Part shown: positions 41,714-50,746 of the stretch, piece by piece
How positions within the stretch are numbered: position 1 is the stretch's first letter
Layout of the letters: every line of letters begins with the position of its first letter
The notes under the pieces: generated by a model
The model's database searches: none
What the model saw: only the letters and a program-made list of their open reading frames with translations
What the model was told of the DNA's origin: nothing
Translations under genes and position numbers: made by a program
Assembly (NCBI GenBank): GCA_023399815.1
Contig: JAEWOJ010000048.1
Coordinates: 1 to 56,579, forward strand
Reading direction: 5' to 3'
Source of the DNA: Pseudomonadota bacterium
GTDB taxonomy: Bacteria > Pseudomonadota > Gammaproteobacteria > Xanthomonadales > Xanthomonadaceae
Length of the DNA stretch: 56,579 nt

Positions 41714-44700
41714 ATGGAAGAGACACAAACGGATGGTTCGGCCATTGCTGCCGAACCGAAGATCGACGTTACCCTGATCGCCAAATTGAACCTGGCGGAT
41801 TTTCAGAATGCGGTCCCGCTGATCCGGGATCTCTGGCTGATCAACGAGACCGACCATACGCATGAGCAGGTCGAGTTGATCCTGACGTCCGACCCGCCCT
41901 TTCTGAAGCCGCGCCGCTGGCGGATCGATTCACTGGCAGCGGGCTCCCGATACCCGATCCGCGACCTGGACCTGCACCTGGACGGGGGATTGCTGGCGCG
42001 ACTGACCGAAGCCGAGACAGCCACAGTCTCGCTGGTATTGCGCACCGTGGGCGCAGATGCCTCCATCCCTGCCCTCGCCCACCGCGATGCCCATCTGGAG
42101 TTGCTGCCACGCAATCAATGGGGCGGCATCTCGCACCTGCCCGACCTGGTCGCCGCGTTCGTCCAACCCAACGATCCAGCCGTGGACAGGCTGCTCAAGC
42201 GAACCGCCGAGGTGCTGCGCCAGAACAATCGCAATCCCGCGCTGGACGGCTACGCCGGTGGCGCCAAGCGCGCCTGGGAACTGGCCTCGGCCATCTGGGG
42301 AGCGGCGGCTGGCATGCAACTGGACTATGCCCTGCCCCCTGCCAGTTTCGAGCGATCGGGCCAGAAGGTGCGCAGCCCCGGCCAGATCGAAAGCGCGGGT
42401 ATTGGAACGTGTTTTGACCTCGCGCTGTTGTTTTGCGCCGCACTCGAGCAGGCCGGATTGAACCCGCTGCTGGTCTTCACCGAGGGCCATGCCTTTGCCG
42501 GTGTCTGGCTGCAACCCGAGGAATTCTCCACCACGGTCGTCGACGACGTGACCGCCTTGCGCAAGCGCCTCAGGCTCAAGGAGCTGGTGCTGTTCGAGAC
42601 CACCCTGATCACCCAGCGCCCGACTGTCCCCTTCAGCTATGCCACCGAGCGCGGCGCTCAGCAGGTGGATGAATCCCAGGATGCGGAATTCCGCTTGGCC
42701 GTGGACATCCGCCGGGCACGACTGCAGCGCATCAAGCCATTGGCCAGCGCGGAAGCGGCAGTTGCCACGGCGGCGGATACCGAAGCGTCGTCGTCCACAC
42801 CCGCCATGCCAACGATCGAAGACGCGCCGGATCTTTCCGACAGCGCGCCGGCCAATGCGGAAGATGCCAGCCAGCTCGATCCCAAGGACCGGTTGCTTCG
42901 CTGGCAGCGCAAGCTGCTGGACCTTTCGCTTCGCAACAACCTGCTCAACTTCAAGGGCGGCAAGAAGGCGCTCAAGCTGGAAGCGCCCGATCCGGGCGCG
43001 CTGGAAGACCTGCTGGCCAGCGGCCAGCCCCTGAAGCTGCGACCGCGTCCGGACCTGATGGACGGTGCCGATCCGCGCGACCAGGCCATCTACGAAGCCC
43101 GCGAACGCGAGAACGTGCGCCGTGCGCATGCACTGGAAGCCCTGCAGAAACGCGAGGTTTTCGTCGGCGTTCCCGAAACCGAACTCGATTCGCGTCTGAC
43201 GGAGCTGTTCCGCAGCGCCCGCACGACTCTGCAGGAAGGCGGTGCCAATACGCTTTATCTCGCCCTGGGCTTCCTGTCTTGGACACGCGAGGATCGTGAC
43301 GGTCAGCGCTACCGTGCCCCCTTGATCCTGGTGCCGGTCAGCCTGCAGCGCAAGAGCGCCCGCTCGGGCTTCACGCTCAGCCTGCATGACGATGAGCCCC
43401 GCTTCAACCCGACCCTGATCGAGATGCTGCGCCAAGACTTCGAACTGAGCCTGGGCGCCCTCGAAGGCGAACTGCCGCGGGACGATAACGGCCTGGACGT
43501 CGCGGCGGTCTGGAAGAGCGTCGGCCACGCCATCAAGGACATCAAGGGCTGGGAAGTGACCGAGGACGTGGTGCTGTCCATGTTCTCGTTCGCCAAGTAC
43601 CTGATGTGGAAAGATCTGGCCGAGCGCAGCGAACAGTTGCGCGAGAACCCGGTCGTACGCCACCTGCTGGATACCCCGTGCGATGCCTATCCGCCGGGTG
43701 CGCCGTTCCCGCAGGTGCGCGAACTGGATCAGCACTTCGATCCCACGCAGGTGTTCTGCCCCCTGCCAGCGGATTCCTCGCAGTTGTCGGCCGTGCTGGC
43801 CGCCTCGCAGGGCAAGGACTTTGTCCTGATCGGCCCACCCGGTACGGGCAAGAGCCAGACCATCGCCAATCTGATCGCCCAATCCCTGGCACAGGGCCGG
43901 CGCGTGCTCTTCGTGTCCGAGAAGATCGCGGCGCTGGACGTCGTCTACCGGCGTCTGCGCGAAATCGGCCTGGGCGAGTTCTGCCTGGAGCTGCACTCGA
44001 GCAAGGCGCGCAAACTCGACGTACTGGCCCAGTTGCAGTCCGCCTGGTCCAGCAGCGGACAAGCCGACGCCGAGCAGTGGCGGGCAGAAGCCGACAAACT
44101 CAAGGGCCTGCGGGATGCACTGAACATCTATGTCGAACGTCTGCATCAGCGACGCCGCAACGGTTTGAGCCTGTTCGACGCGATCGGCACCGTCAGCGCG
44201 GGACACGATGTCCCGGCCTTGGCGTTGGCCTGGCCCTCGGCCGATCAGCACGACCATGCTGGCATGGAGCAGTTGCGCCATGCTGTGGACCGGCTGGAAG
44301 TCAACGCGCAAGCCATCGGCCATGCCTCGCTGGCAAAGCACCCCTTGGCGCTGATTGGCCACGGGGACTGGTCGCCTACCTGGCAACAGCAGTTGATTGC
44401 CGCCGCGCGCGACCTGCTCCCCGCCACCCAGGCGACGATCGAATCAGCCGATGCATTCATCCAGGCCATTGGCCTGCCTTCGCCCCCGTTGACGCCCGAC
44501 ACCTGCGAAGCGCTGCTGACCCTGGCCCAATGCCTGCCATCGGCAGCGGGGCACGATTGGTGCTTCGTCCTGCGCCCCGACGCACGCACTCTGTGCCAAC
44601 GGCTGCAGGACGGCGCAGCGCTGGTGCACCGCCATGCCGAACTGAATGCCCGGTTGTCTACGCCATGGCCCGCTTCCGTCGTGACCGCCTGCACCGATGG

Positions 44701-47700
44701 CCTGACAGCACTCACCGAACACCGACAGCTCCATGCACAGCTCGGCGAGCCATGGGCACCTCGCACGGTCGTGCAACTGAACCAGGGGCTCGACCTGCTG
44801 GCCCAGATCGCGCACCACCACGCAGCGCTGTCGGCGCCTTATGGCGCATCGATCGAACAGCTCGATGTCGCAGAGTTGCAGCGGAGGTGGGAACAGGCCG
44901 AGCAGGCGTTCTGGCCCAAGTCTTGGCTGGGCAAACGCAAGGTCACGGCACAGCTGTCCAGCGCCATCAAAGGAGGATCGAAGCCAGATACAAGCAACGA
45001 TCTGCAGCACTGGAATGCCATCCGTGCCTTGCGCCAACAGCTTCACGCCAACCCTCCCGCGCCCGAATGTGCAGCCGTCTGGTCAGGACTGGATACCAAA
45101 GAGGACAAGGTCCGCACGGCCCTGCGCTGGCAGACTGCCCTGGCCGCGGTGCGCGAAGGCCGGGCGTGGGAGGACGATGGCTTCGACGCCATCGCGGATG
45201 GTCAGTGCGGGGCTGCCCTGCAGGCCGATTTGCAGAGGGCGCGCCGACTGCGCCAGTTGGACCAGGACATCGCCACGCATGCCTCGCTGGAAACGACAAC
45301 CAATGGCCTGTGGGCCGGCCACGCCACCGAAGTCGACCGCCTGCGCGCTGCATTGGATTTCCTGAGCTACCGGCGAAGGCATCCCCAACAAGGCTCTCCG
45401 GATGCGCCCCACGCCTTGGTCGAGGAAGGTGCTTGCGGCCCCATTCTGGCACGCGATCACCAGACGCTTCGCCAGCGAGCAGAAACCGAGCAAGCGCTGG
45501 CTGCGCTGGACGACTTGCGTGAATCCACCGTCGGCTTGTGGAAAGGACTGGCTACCCCTCTGGACGAGCTTGCACAGGCTTGCAGGCTTCGTGAGGATCT
45601 GGCCTCCGTACTGGCGCGCCTGGCCACCACACCCGAACAGATTTCGGCCTGCAAGGCCCCGCTGCATGCCCTGTTGGGCGATGCCAATGCATTGCTGGAA
45701 CCCGGTGGCCGCATCGCGCTGGCCGGCGCTCGATACGTGGAGACATGGCAACAACTGCTCGCCCGCAGGGAGATGCTCGCGACAGCCGGGTATTTCGCGG
45801 AGGATGCCCATACGCAATGGCAGTCCCTGTCACTCGACGGGCTGATCGAGCAAGGCCAATCCATCATGCGCGCCGAGCATAGCCTGCGCAGCTGGTGCGC
45901 CTGGCGCCAGGCACGCGGCGAGGCGCTTGCACTCGGGTTGACCAGTCTGGTGCAGGGCATCGAACAAGACCATGTCGGACCAGGGCAGGCCCGCCGAACG
46001 TTCGAAACCAACCATGCGCGCTGGTGGCTCAACGCCGTGGTCGATCATGAGCCGGTCATCCGCGGTTTCGTCAGCGCCGAGCACGAACAGCGCATCCGCG
46101 ACTTCCGGGAGCTCGACGAACGTTTCACTGCCCTGACCCGCGACTGGTTGCGCGCCCGCCTGTGCACCGAGCTACCCTCGCAGGACGATGTCAGCCGCAA
46201 CTCCGAATGGGGAGTGCTGCGGCACGAGATCGGCAAGAAGCGCGCGCACCTGCCTTTGCGGGAACTGATGGCCCAGATTCCCGAGGTACTAACCAAGCTC
46301 ACGCCCTGCCTGCTGATGAGCCCATTGTCCATCGCGCAGTATCTCCAGGCAGGGGCCAACGCCTTCGACCTGGTGATCTTCGACGAAGCCTCGCAGATTC
46401 CGGTCTGGGATGCGATCGGCGCCATCGCCCGCGGCCGCCAAGTCGTCATGGTCGGCGATCCCAAGCAGTTGCCGCCCACCTCCTTCTTCGATCGCGCCGA
46501 ATCCGGGCTGGACGACGAGGATGTCGAAGCCGACCTGGAGAGCATCCTCGACGAGTGCATCGGTGCAAACCTGCCGACCCGCGACCTGAACTGGCACTAC
46601 CGCAGCCGCCATGAAAGCCTGATCGCATTCTCCAACCACGCCTATTACAAAGGCGAACTGGTCACCTTCCCCTCCCCCGTCACCCATGATCGCGCGGTCA
46701 GCCTGCGACTGGTCTCGGGGGCATACCAGAAGGGAGGAGCGCGTACCAATCCGGCCGAGGCCAAGGCGCTGGTTGCCGATATCGTGGGCCGCCTGACAGC
46801 GCCTGGTTTCCGCGAAAGCGGGCTCACGCTCGGGGTCGTCACCTTCAACGCCGAACAGCAGAAACTGATCGAGGACCTGCTCGACGAAGCCCGGCGGGCA
46901 GACCCGCGACTGGAGCCCTATTTCGCCGAAAGCGAACTGGAACCACTGTTCGTCAAGAATCTGGAGAGCGTGCAAGGCGACGAACGCGATCTCATCTACT
47001 TCTCCATCACCTATGGCCCCGATCCTGCGGGCCAACTGGCCATGAACTTCGGCCCGCTCAACCGCCAGGGCGGCGAACGCCGGCTCAACGTGGCCATCAC
47101 CCGCGCACGTCACGAACTGCGCGTATTCGCCAGTTTCCGCGCGGAGCAGATGGATCTGGCACGCACTCAGGCTATCGGGGTACGCGACCTCAAGCACTTC
47201 CTTGAATTTGCCGAACGCGGTGCCCGCGCACTGGCAGAAGCGAACAAAGGCAGCCTGGGCGGCTTCGACAGCCCCTTCGAACAGGCCGTGGCCACGGCCC
47301 TTGCCCAGCGTGGTTGGCGTGTCCAGCCACAGATTGGCGCTTCCTCCTTCCGCGTTGACCTTGGCATCGTGGACCCCGACGCGCCTGGACGTTACCTGGC
47401 CGGCGTGGAATGCGACGGCGCCACGTATCATCGCAGCGCCACTGCACGCGATCGCGACAAACTGCGTGAACAGGTCCTGCGTGGCCTGGGATGGGAAATC
47501 GTGCGGGTCTGGTCCACCGACTGGTGGATCGATCCCGCGGGCACGCTCGACAGGCTGGATGCTCGACTGCAAGCGCAGCTTACAGCCCAGCGCGAGCAGC
47601 GTACCAAACAGGCCGAGCGCGAAGCCGAGGCCGAGCACCTGGCGCAAGCGGCCAGCGCGCAGGCCATGGCGTCAGCGACGAAACCGGACCAAGAAACGGC

Positions 47701-48355
47701 GCCCCTCACCCACAATGCAGATCCGACCGCATCGAAGGCCCCGGCGACAGCTCCACCACGGCAAATCGAGGAAGTCTTTGCTCGTCGGGACTCTGCAGCG
47801 CCAGCCCATGCCGTCACCGCCGAAACGGCGCCATCGGAGGCCTCGCCCTATCGGGTCACCAGCCCCGCTGACGCTGTCGCCGGCGCCAATCCCGATCGCT
47901 TTTTCGACGGTGATTACAACGACATCCTGTCGGCCATGATTGCCCATGTCATCGATCACGAGGGGCCCGTGCTTGATGCCCTGCTGGCCCGCCGCATTGC
48001 GCGGGCCCACGGCTGGCTGCGCACAGGCACACGCATCCGCGAGCGCGTGTTCCAGATCGCACGAGCCCGCTATCGGACGACCAATGAAGAGGTGGGCACG
48101 TTCTACTGGCCCGAGCACCTTGATCCTGCGGCGGAGCCGCCTTTCAGGGCGCCTGCCGACGAGGACAGCACACGGGCCGCAGACGAGATCAGCCTTCCAG
48201 AACTGGCGTCGCTGGCCCGTACCGTGATCGCACTCGGCGCTCAAGGCGAATCGGCGTACACCGCGATGGCGCGCGAACTGGGATTGCAGCAGTTGCGCGC
48301 TGCGAACCGGGCACGTCTGGCACTGGCCCTGCAATCCGTTTCGCCCAGCCCATGA
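41714..48355 (+). CDS. Giant DUF4011-SF1 helicase-Vsr-like nuclease-DUF3320 protein (hhe-type defence)
   Basis: The 2213-residue product matches the layout of the single-gene anti-phage system named hhe (DUF4011-helicase-Vsr). Domains in order: a beta-rich N-domain; a Cys-His-Glu segment (C233 in GIGTCFDLALLF, H259 in EGHAFAGVW, E295 in VLFETTL) like a transglutaminase/protease fold; DUF4011 from about 390 (LLRWQRKLLDLSLRNNLLNF); SF1 helicase with Walker A GPPGTGKSQ at 707-715, Walker B VIFDEAS (D1557, E1558), QVVMVGDPKQLPPTSFF and NVAITRARHELRVF; a long coiled insert between the Walker motifs; a PD-(D/E)xK nuclease (D1882; E1899 and D1901 in VECDGATYH); DUF3320 from about 2060. All key residues are present. 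AGGGGA precedes the ATG. It is divergent from hipBA. Defence role is inferred from the family. Confidence 0.9.
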   Translation: MEETQTDGSAIAAEPKIDVTLIAKLNLADFQNAVPLIRDLWLINETDHTHEQVELILTSDPPFLKPRRWRIDSLAAGSRYPIRDLDLHLDGGLLARLTEAETATVSLVLRTVGADASIPALAHRDAHLELLPRNQWGGISHLPDLVAAFVQPNDPAVDRLLKRTAEVLRQNNRNPALDGYAGGAKRAWELASAIWGAAAGMQLDYALPPASFERSGQKVRSPGQIESAGIGTCFDLALLFCAALEQAGLNPLLVFTEGHAFAGVWLQPEEFSTTVVDDVTALRKRLRLKELVLFETTLITQRPTVPFSYATERGAQQVDESQDAEFRLAVDIRRARLQRIKPLASAEAAVATAADTEASSSTPAMPTIEDAPDLSDSAPANAEDASQLDPKDRLLRWQRKLLDLSLRNNLLNFKGGKKALKLEAPDPGALEDLLASGQPLKLRPRPDLMDGADPRDQAIYEARERENVRRAHALEALQKREVFVGVPETELDSRLTELFRSARTTLQEGGANTLYLALGFLSWTREDRDGQRYRAPLILVPVSLQRKSARSGFTLSLHDDEPRFNPTLIEMLRQDFELSLGALEGELPRDDNGLDVAAVWKSVGHAIKDIKGWEVTEDVVLSMFSFAKYLMWKDLAERSEQLRENPVVRHLLDTPCDAYPPGAPFPQVRELDQHFDPTQVFCPLPADSSQLSAVLAASQGKDFVLIGPPGTGKSQTIANLIAQSLAQGRRVLFVSEKIAALDVVYRRLREIGLGEFCLELHSSKARKLDVLAQLQSAWSSSGQADAEQWRAEADKLKGLRDALNIYVERLHQRRRNGLSLFDAIGTVSAGHDVPALALAWPSADQHDHAGMEQLRHAVDRLEVNAQAIGHASLAKHPLALIGHGDWSPTWQQQLIAAARDLLPATQATIESADAFIQAIGLPSPPLTPDTCEALLTLAQCLPSAAGHDWCFVLRPDARTLCQRLQDGAALVHRHAELNARLSTPWPASVVTACTDGLTALTEHRQLHAQLGEPWAPRTVVQLNQGLDLLAQIAHHHAALSAPYGASIEQLDVAELQRRWEQAEQAFWPKSWLGKRKVTAQLSSAIKGGSKPDTSNDLQHWNAIRALRQQLHANPPAPECAAVWSGLDTKEDKVRTALRWQTALAAVREGRAWEDDGFDAIADGQCGAALQADLQRARRLRQLDQDIATHASLETTTNGLWAGHATEVDRLRAALDFLSYRRRHPQQGSPDAPHALVEEGACGPILARDHQTLRQRAETEQALAALDDLRESTVGLWKGLATPLDELAQACRLREDLASVLARLATTPEQISACKAPLHALLGDANALLEPGGRIALAGARYVETWQQLLARREMLATAGYFAEDAHTQWQSLSLDGLIEQGQSIMRAEHSLRSWCAWRQARGEALALGLTSLVQGIEQDHVGPGQARRTFETNHARWWLNAVVDHEPVIRGFVSAEHEQRIRDFRELDERFTALTRDWLRARLCTELPSQDDVSRNSEWGVLRHEIGKKRAHLPLRELMAQIPEVLTKLTPCLLMSPLSIAQYLQAGANAFDLVIFDEASQIPVWDAIGAIARGRQVVMVGDPKQLPPTSFFDRAESGLDDEDVEADLESILDECIGANLPTRDLNWHYRSRHESLIAFSNHAYYKGELVTFPSPVTHDRAVSLRLVSGAYQKGGARTNPAEAKALVADIVGRLTAPGFRESGLTLGVVTFNAEQQKLIEDLLDEARRADPRLEPYFAESELEPLFVKNLESVQGDERDLIYFSITYGPDPAGQLAMNFGPLNRQGGERRLNVAITRARHELRVFASFRAEQMDLARTQAIGVRDLKHFLEFAERGARALAEANKGSLGGFDSPFEQAVATALAQRGWRVQPQIGASSFRVDLGIVDPDAPGRYLAGVECDGATYHRSATARDRDKLREQVLRGLGWEIVRVWSTDWWIDPAGTLDRLDARLQAQLTAQREQRTKQAEREAEAEHLAQAASAQAMASATKPDQETAPLTHNADPTASKAPATAPPRQIEEVFARRDSAAPAHAVTAETAPSEASPYRVTSPADAVAGANPDRFFDGDYNDILSAMIAHVIDHEGPVLDALLARRIARAHGWLRTGTRIRERVFQIARARYRTTNEEVGTFYWPEHLDPAAEPPFRAPADEDSTRAADEISLPELASLARTVIALGAQGESAYTAMARELGLQQLRAANRARLALALQSVSPSP

Positions 48356-49063
48356 GATGACGCTGCCAGCGACCACAGGCCGATCTGTTTCGCCACATCA
48401 GTGCGGAAAGGCTGCTCTGCATCGCAGCGTCATGGAGTGCTTCACGGCTGCCAAGCGGCAGTCCCGGCTGCATTCTCGCCTTGGCGTGGCACTTGGAGGA
48501 CAGCGACCGGTCGACGTTGGCCGGTCCATCCGCACATGGCCCCACGTGGCAAGCATCAGCGACTTCTACCGCACGGGCTTCCTCTAGAGCGCAGGCCCCG
48601 GGCGGAAGAGACCTGCTTCCGCGACCCATCGAACAGCATGTACAAGGCAAAGGCGCAGGCGCTGATCGACGAAGGGCGCCTGTCCATGAAAGAGATCGCC
48701 GAGGAGCTGGGACTCAGCGACCTGTCCTTGTTTTCGCAGGCCTACGGACGATGGGCAGGAACGGCGCCGAGCCTCGCGCGACGACGGGCAGTCCGTTCAT
48801 AGCCCTGTCGAAAGGCGACCAATTCCGTAGTGGAATTGGAGCCCGACACGGCGGACTCGTTGCGCTCGGCTCGGAAAAGGCCCGCGTACGACGTGCCGCC
48901 GCCATATTGCCACTAACGCGTGAGTCTCCATCCAGCCCAAAGCGCCTTCCGCAGCTTTGGTATCGCTGCGGCGTCCAGGCCCTCCTCCGGCTTCATCGCG
49001 GCTTTTACCACGGGCAACCAGGCGTCTCACTGATGTCCGGAAAGCCGCACAAAGCAGGCAAAC
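48356..49063. other. 708-nt degenerate stretch at the right edge of the island
   Basis: No intact gene is credible between the giant helicase gene and guaA. Several open frames exist on both strands but none shows a family pattern except the AraC fragment at 48638-48802. Composition is mixed and lacks the strong third-position GC bias of the flanking genes, as expected for decayed sequence. Confidence 0.6.
48638..48802 (+). pseudogene. AraC-type regulator fragment (C-terminal helix-turn-helix)
   Basis: The fragment reads ALIDEGRLSMKEIAEELGLSDLSLFSQAYGRWAGTAPSLARRR, which matches the second helix-turn-helix and tail of AraC regulators (consensus IAxxLGFxDxSxFxRxFKRWxGxxPxxYR). The sensor domain and first helix-turn-helix are absent upstream, so it is a remnant. 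It could still be a short expressed peptide from ATG 48638, but a single half-domain is unlikely to bind DNA. Confidence 0.65.
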
Positions 49064-50629
49064 TCACTCCCACTCGATCGTCGCCGGCGGCTTGCCGGAG
49101 ATGTCGTAGACCACGCGCGAGACGCCGCGCAGCTCGTTGATGATGCGGTTGCTGACCCTGCCGAGGAAGTCGTACGGCAGGTGCGCCCAGTGCGCGGTCA
49201 TGAAGTCGATGGTCTCCACCGCGCGCAGCGCGATCACCCATTCGTAGGCGCGGGCGTCGCCGACCACGCCGACCGACTTCACCGGCAGGAACACCGCGAA
49301 GGCCTGCGAGGTCTTGTCGTACAGGTCGGCCACGCGCAGTTCCTCGATGAAGATGGCGTCGGCGCGGGCCAGCAGCTCGGCGTATTCGCGCTTCACTTCG
49401 CCGAGGATGCGCACGCCCAGGCCCGGGCCCGGGAACGGGTGGCGGTAGACCATGGCGCGCGGCAGGCCGAGTTCGACGCCGAGGCGGCGCACTTCGTCCT
49501 TGAACAGCTCGCGCAGCGGCTCGACCAGCTTGAGCTTCATGTCTTCCGGCAGGCCGCCCACGTTGTGGTGGCTCTTGATCACGTGCGCCTTGCCGGTCTT
49601 GCTGCCGGCCGACTCGATCACGTCAGGATAGATCGTGCCCTGCGCCAGCCACTTGGCGTTGCCGAGCTTGTTCGACTCCTCGTCGAATATCTCGACGAAC
49701 AGGTTGCCGATGATCTTGCGCTTGGCCTCCGGGTCGCTGACGCCTTCCAGCGCCTTGAAATAGCGGTCGGCGGCGTTCACGCGCACCACCTTCACGCCCA
49801 TGTTGTCGGCCATCATCTTCATGACCTGGTCGCCTTCCTGCCAGCGCAGCAGGCCGGTGTCGACGAACACGCAGGTCAGCTGCTGGCCGATGGCCCTGTG
49901 CAGCAGCGCGGCCACGACCGAGGAATCGACGCCGCCGGACAGGCCCAGGATCACCTCGTCGCTGCCGACCTGCTCGCGCACGCGGGCGATCTGGTCGTCG
50001 ATGATGTTGGCCGCGGTCCACAGCGTGGCGCAACCGCAGATCTCGGTGACGAAGCGCTTGAGCAGCGCCGCGCCCTGCCTGGTGTGGGTCACTTCCGGGT
50101 GGAACTGCACGCCGTACCAGTGCTTTTCCTCGTTGGCCATCGCGGCCACCGGAATACGGTCGGTGATGGCGGTGATGGAGAAGCCCGGCGGCACGTGGGT
50201 GACGTGGTCGCCATGGCTCATCCACACGTCCAGGCGCGGCTCGCCGTTGTGGTCGGACAGGCCGCCCAGCAGGCCGTCGTTGCCCAGCAGCTTCACCTCG
50301 GCATGGCCGAACTCGCGCTGGTCGGCGGCCTCGGTGCCGCCGCCCAGCTGCTTGGCCATGGTCTGCAGGCCGTAGCAGATGCCCAGCAGCGGCAGGCCGC
50401 TGTCGAACACTTCCTGCGGTGCGGCCGGACAGCCCGGCTCGGTGGTCGATTCGGGGCCGCCGGACAGGATGATGCCCTTGGCGCCGAACGCCGCGATCTC
50501 GGCCGGATCGTGGTCCCAGGCCCATATCTCGCAATACACGCCGAACTCGCGGATGCGGCGCGCGATCAGCTGCGTGTACTGGGCGCCGAAATCGAGGATG
50601 AGGATCTTGTCGTTGTGGATGTTGGCCAT
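49064..50629 (-). CDS. guaA: GMP synthase (glutamine-hydrolysing)
   Basis: The 521-residue enzyme aminates XMP to GMP. The N-terminal amidotransferase domain (ILILDFGAQYTQLIARRIRE; nucleophile in LLGICYGLQTMAK; HPEVTHT) is followed by the ATP-pyrophosphatase domain with the P-loop LGLSGGVDSSV, and the C-terminal dimer domain ending SGKPPATIEWE. The ATG at 50629 gives the standard length. It follows guaB on the same strand across a 117-nt gap with a large inverted repeat. Confidence 0.97.
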   Translation of the reverse strand: MANIHNDKILILDFGAQYTQLIARRIREFGVYCEIWAWDHDPAEIAAFGAKGIILSGGPESTTEPGCPAAPQEVFDSGLPLLGICYGLQTMAKQLGGGTEAADQREFGHAEVKLLGNDGLLGGLSDHNGEPRLDVWMSHGDHVTHVPPGFSITAITDRIPVAAMANEEKHWYGVQFHPEVTHTRQGAALLKRFVTEICGCATLWTAANIIDDQIARVREQVGSDEVILGLSGGVDSSVVAALLHRAIGQQLTCVFVDTGLLRWQEGDQVMKMMADNMGVKVVRVNAADRYFKALEGVSDPEAKRKIIGNLFVEIFDEESNKLGNAKWLAQGTIYPDVIESAGSKTGKAHVIKSHHNVGGLPEDMKLKLVEPLRELFKDEVRRLGVELGLPRAMVYRHPFPGPGLGVRILGEVKREYAELLARADAIFIEELRVADLYDKTSQAFAVFLPVKSVGVVGDARAYEWVIALRAVETIDFMTAHWAHLPYDFLGRVSNRIINELRGVSRVVYDISGKPPATIEWE

Positions 50630-50641
50630 AGAGCGAGGAGT

Positions 50642-50734
50642 GAGTGAAGAGGAACGAGGAACGAGTAGAGGCAAAAGCGGCTGATTGATGAGAAAAGAGG
50701 AACGGAAACACTGGTTTCTCGTTCCTCTTCACTC
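50642..50734. repeat. 17-bp inverted repeat between guaB and guaA
   Basis: GAGTGAAGAGGAACGAG (50642-50658) and CTCGTTCCTCTTCACTC (50718-50734) are exact reverse complements 59 nt apart. The left part also repeats GGAACGAG in tandem, and AGAGGAACG appears again near 50696. The RNA could fold into a long stem between the two cistrons. Confidence 0.7.
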
Positions 50735-50746
50735 GTTCCTGCTTCA

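Noticed and set aside
41930..44386. An 818-codon minus-strand frame inside the giant defence gene
   Set aside because: Translation shows no family pattern, while the + strand has DUF4011 and Walker A here.
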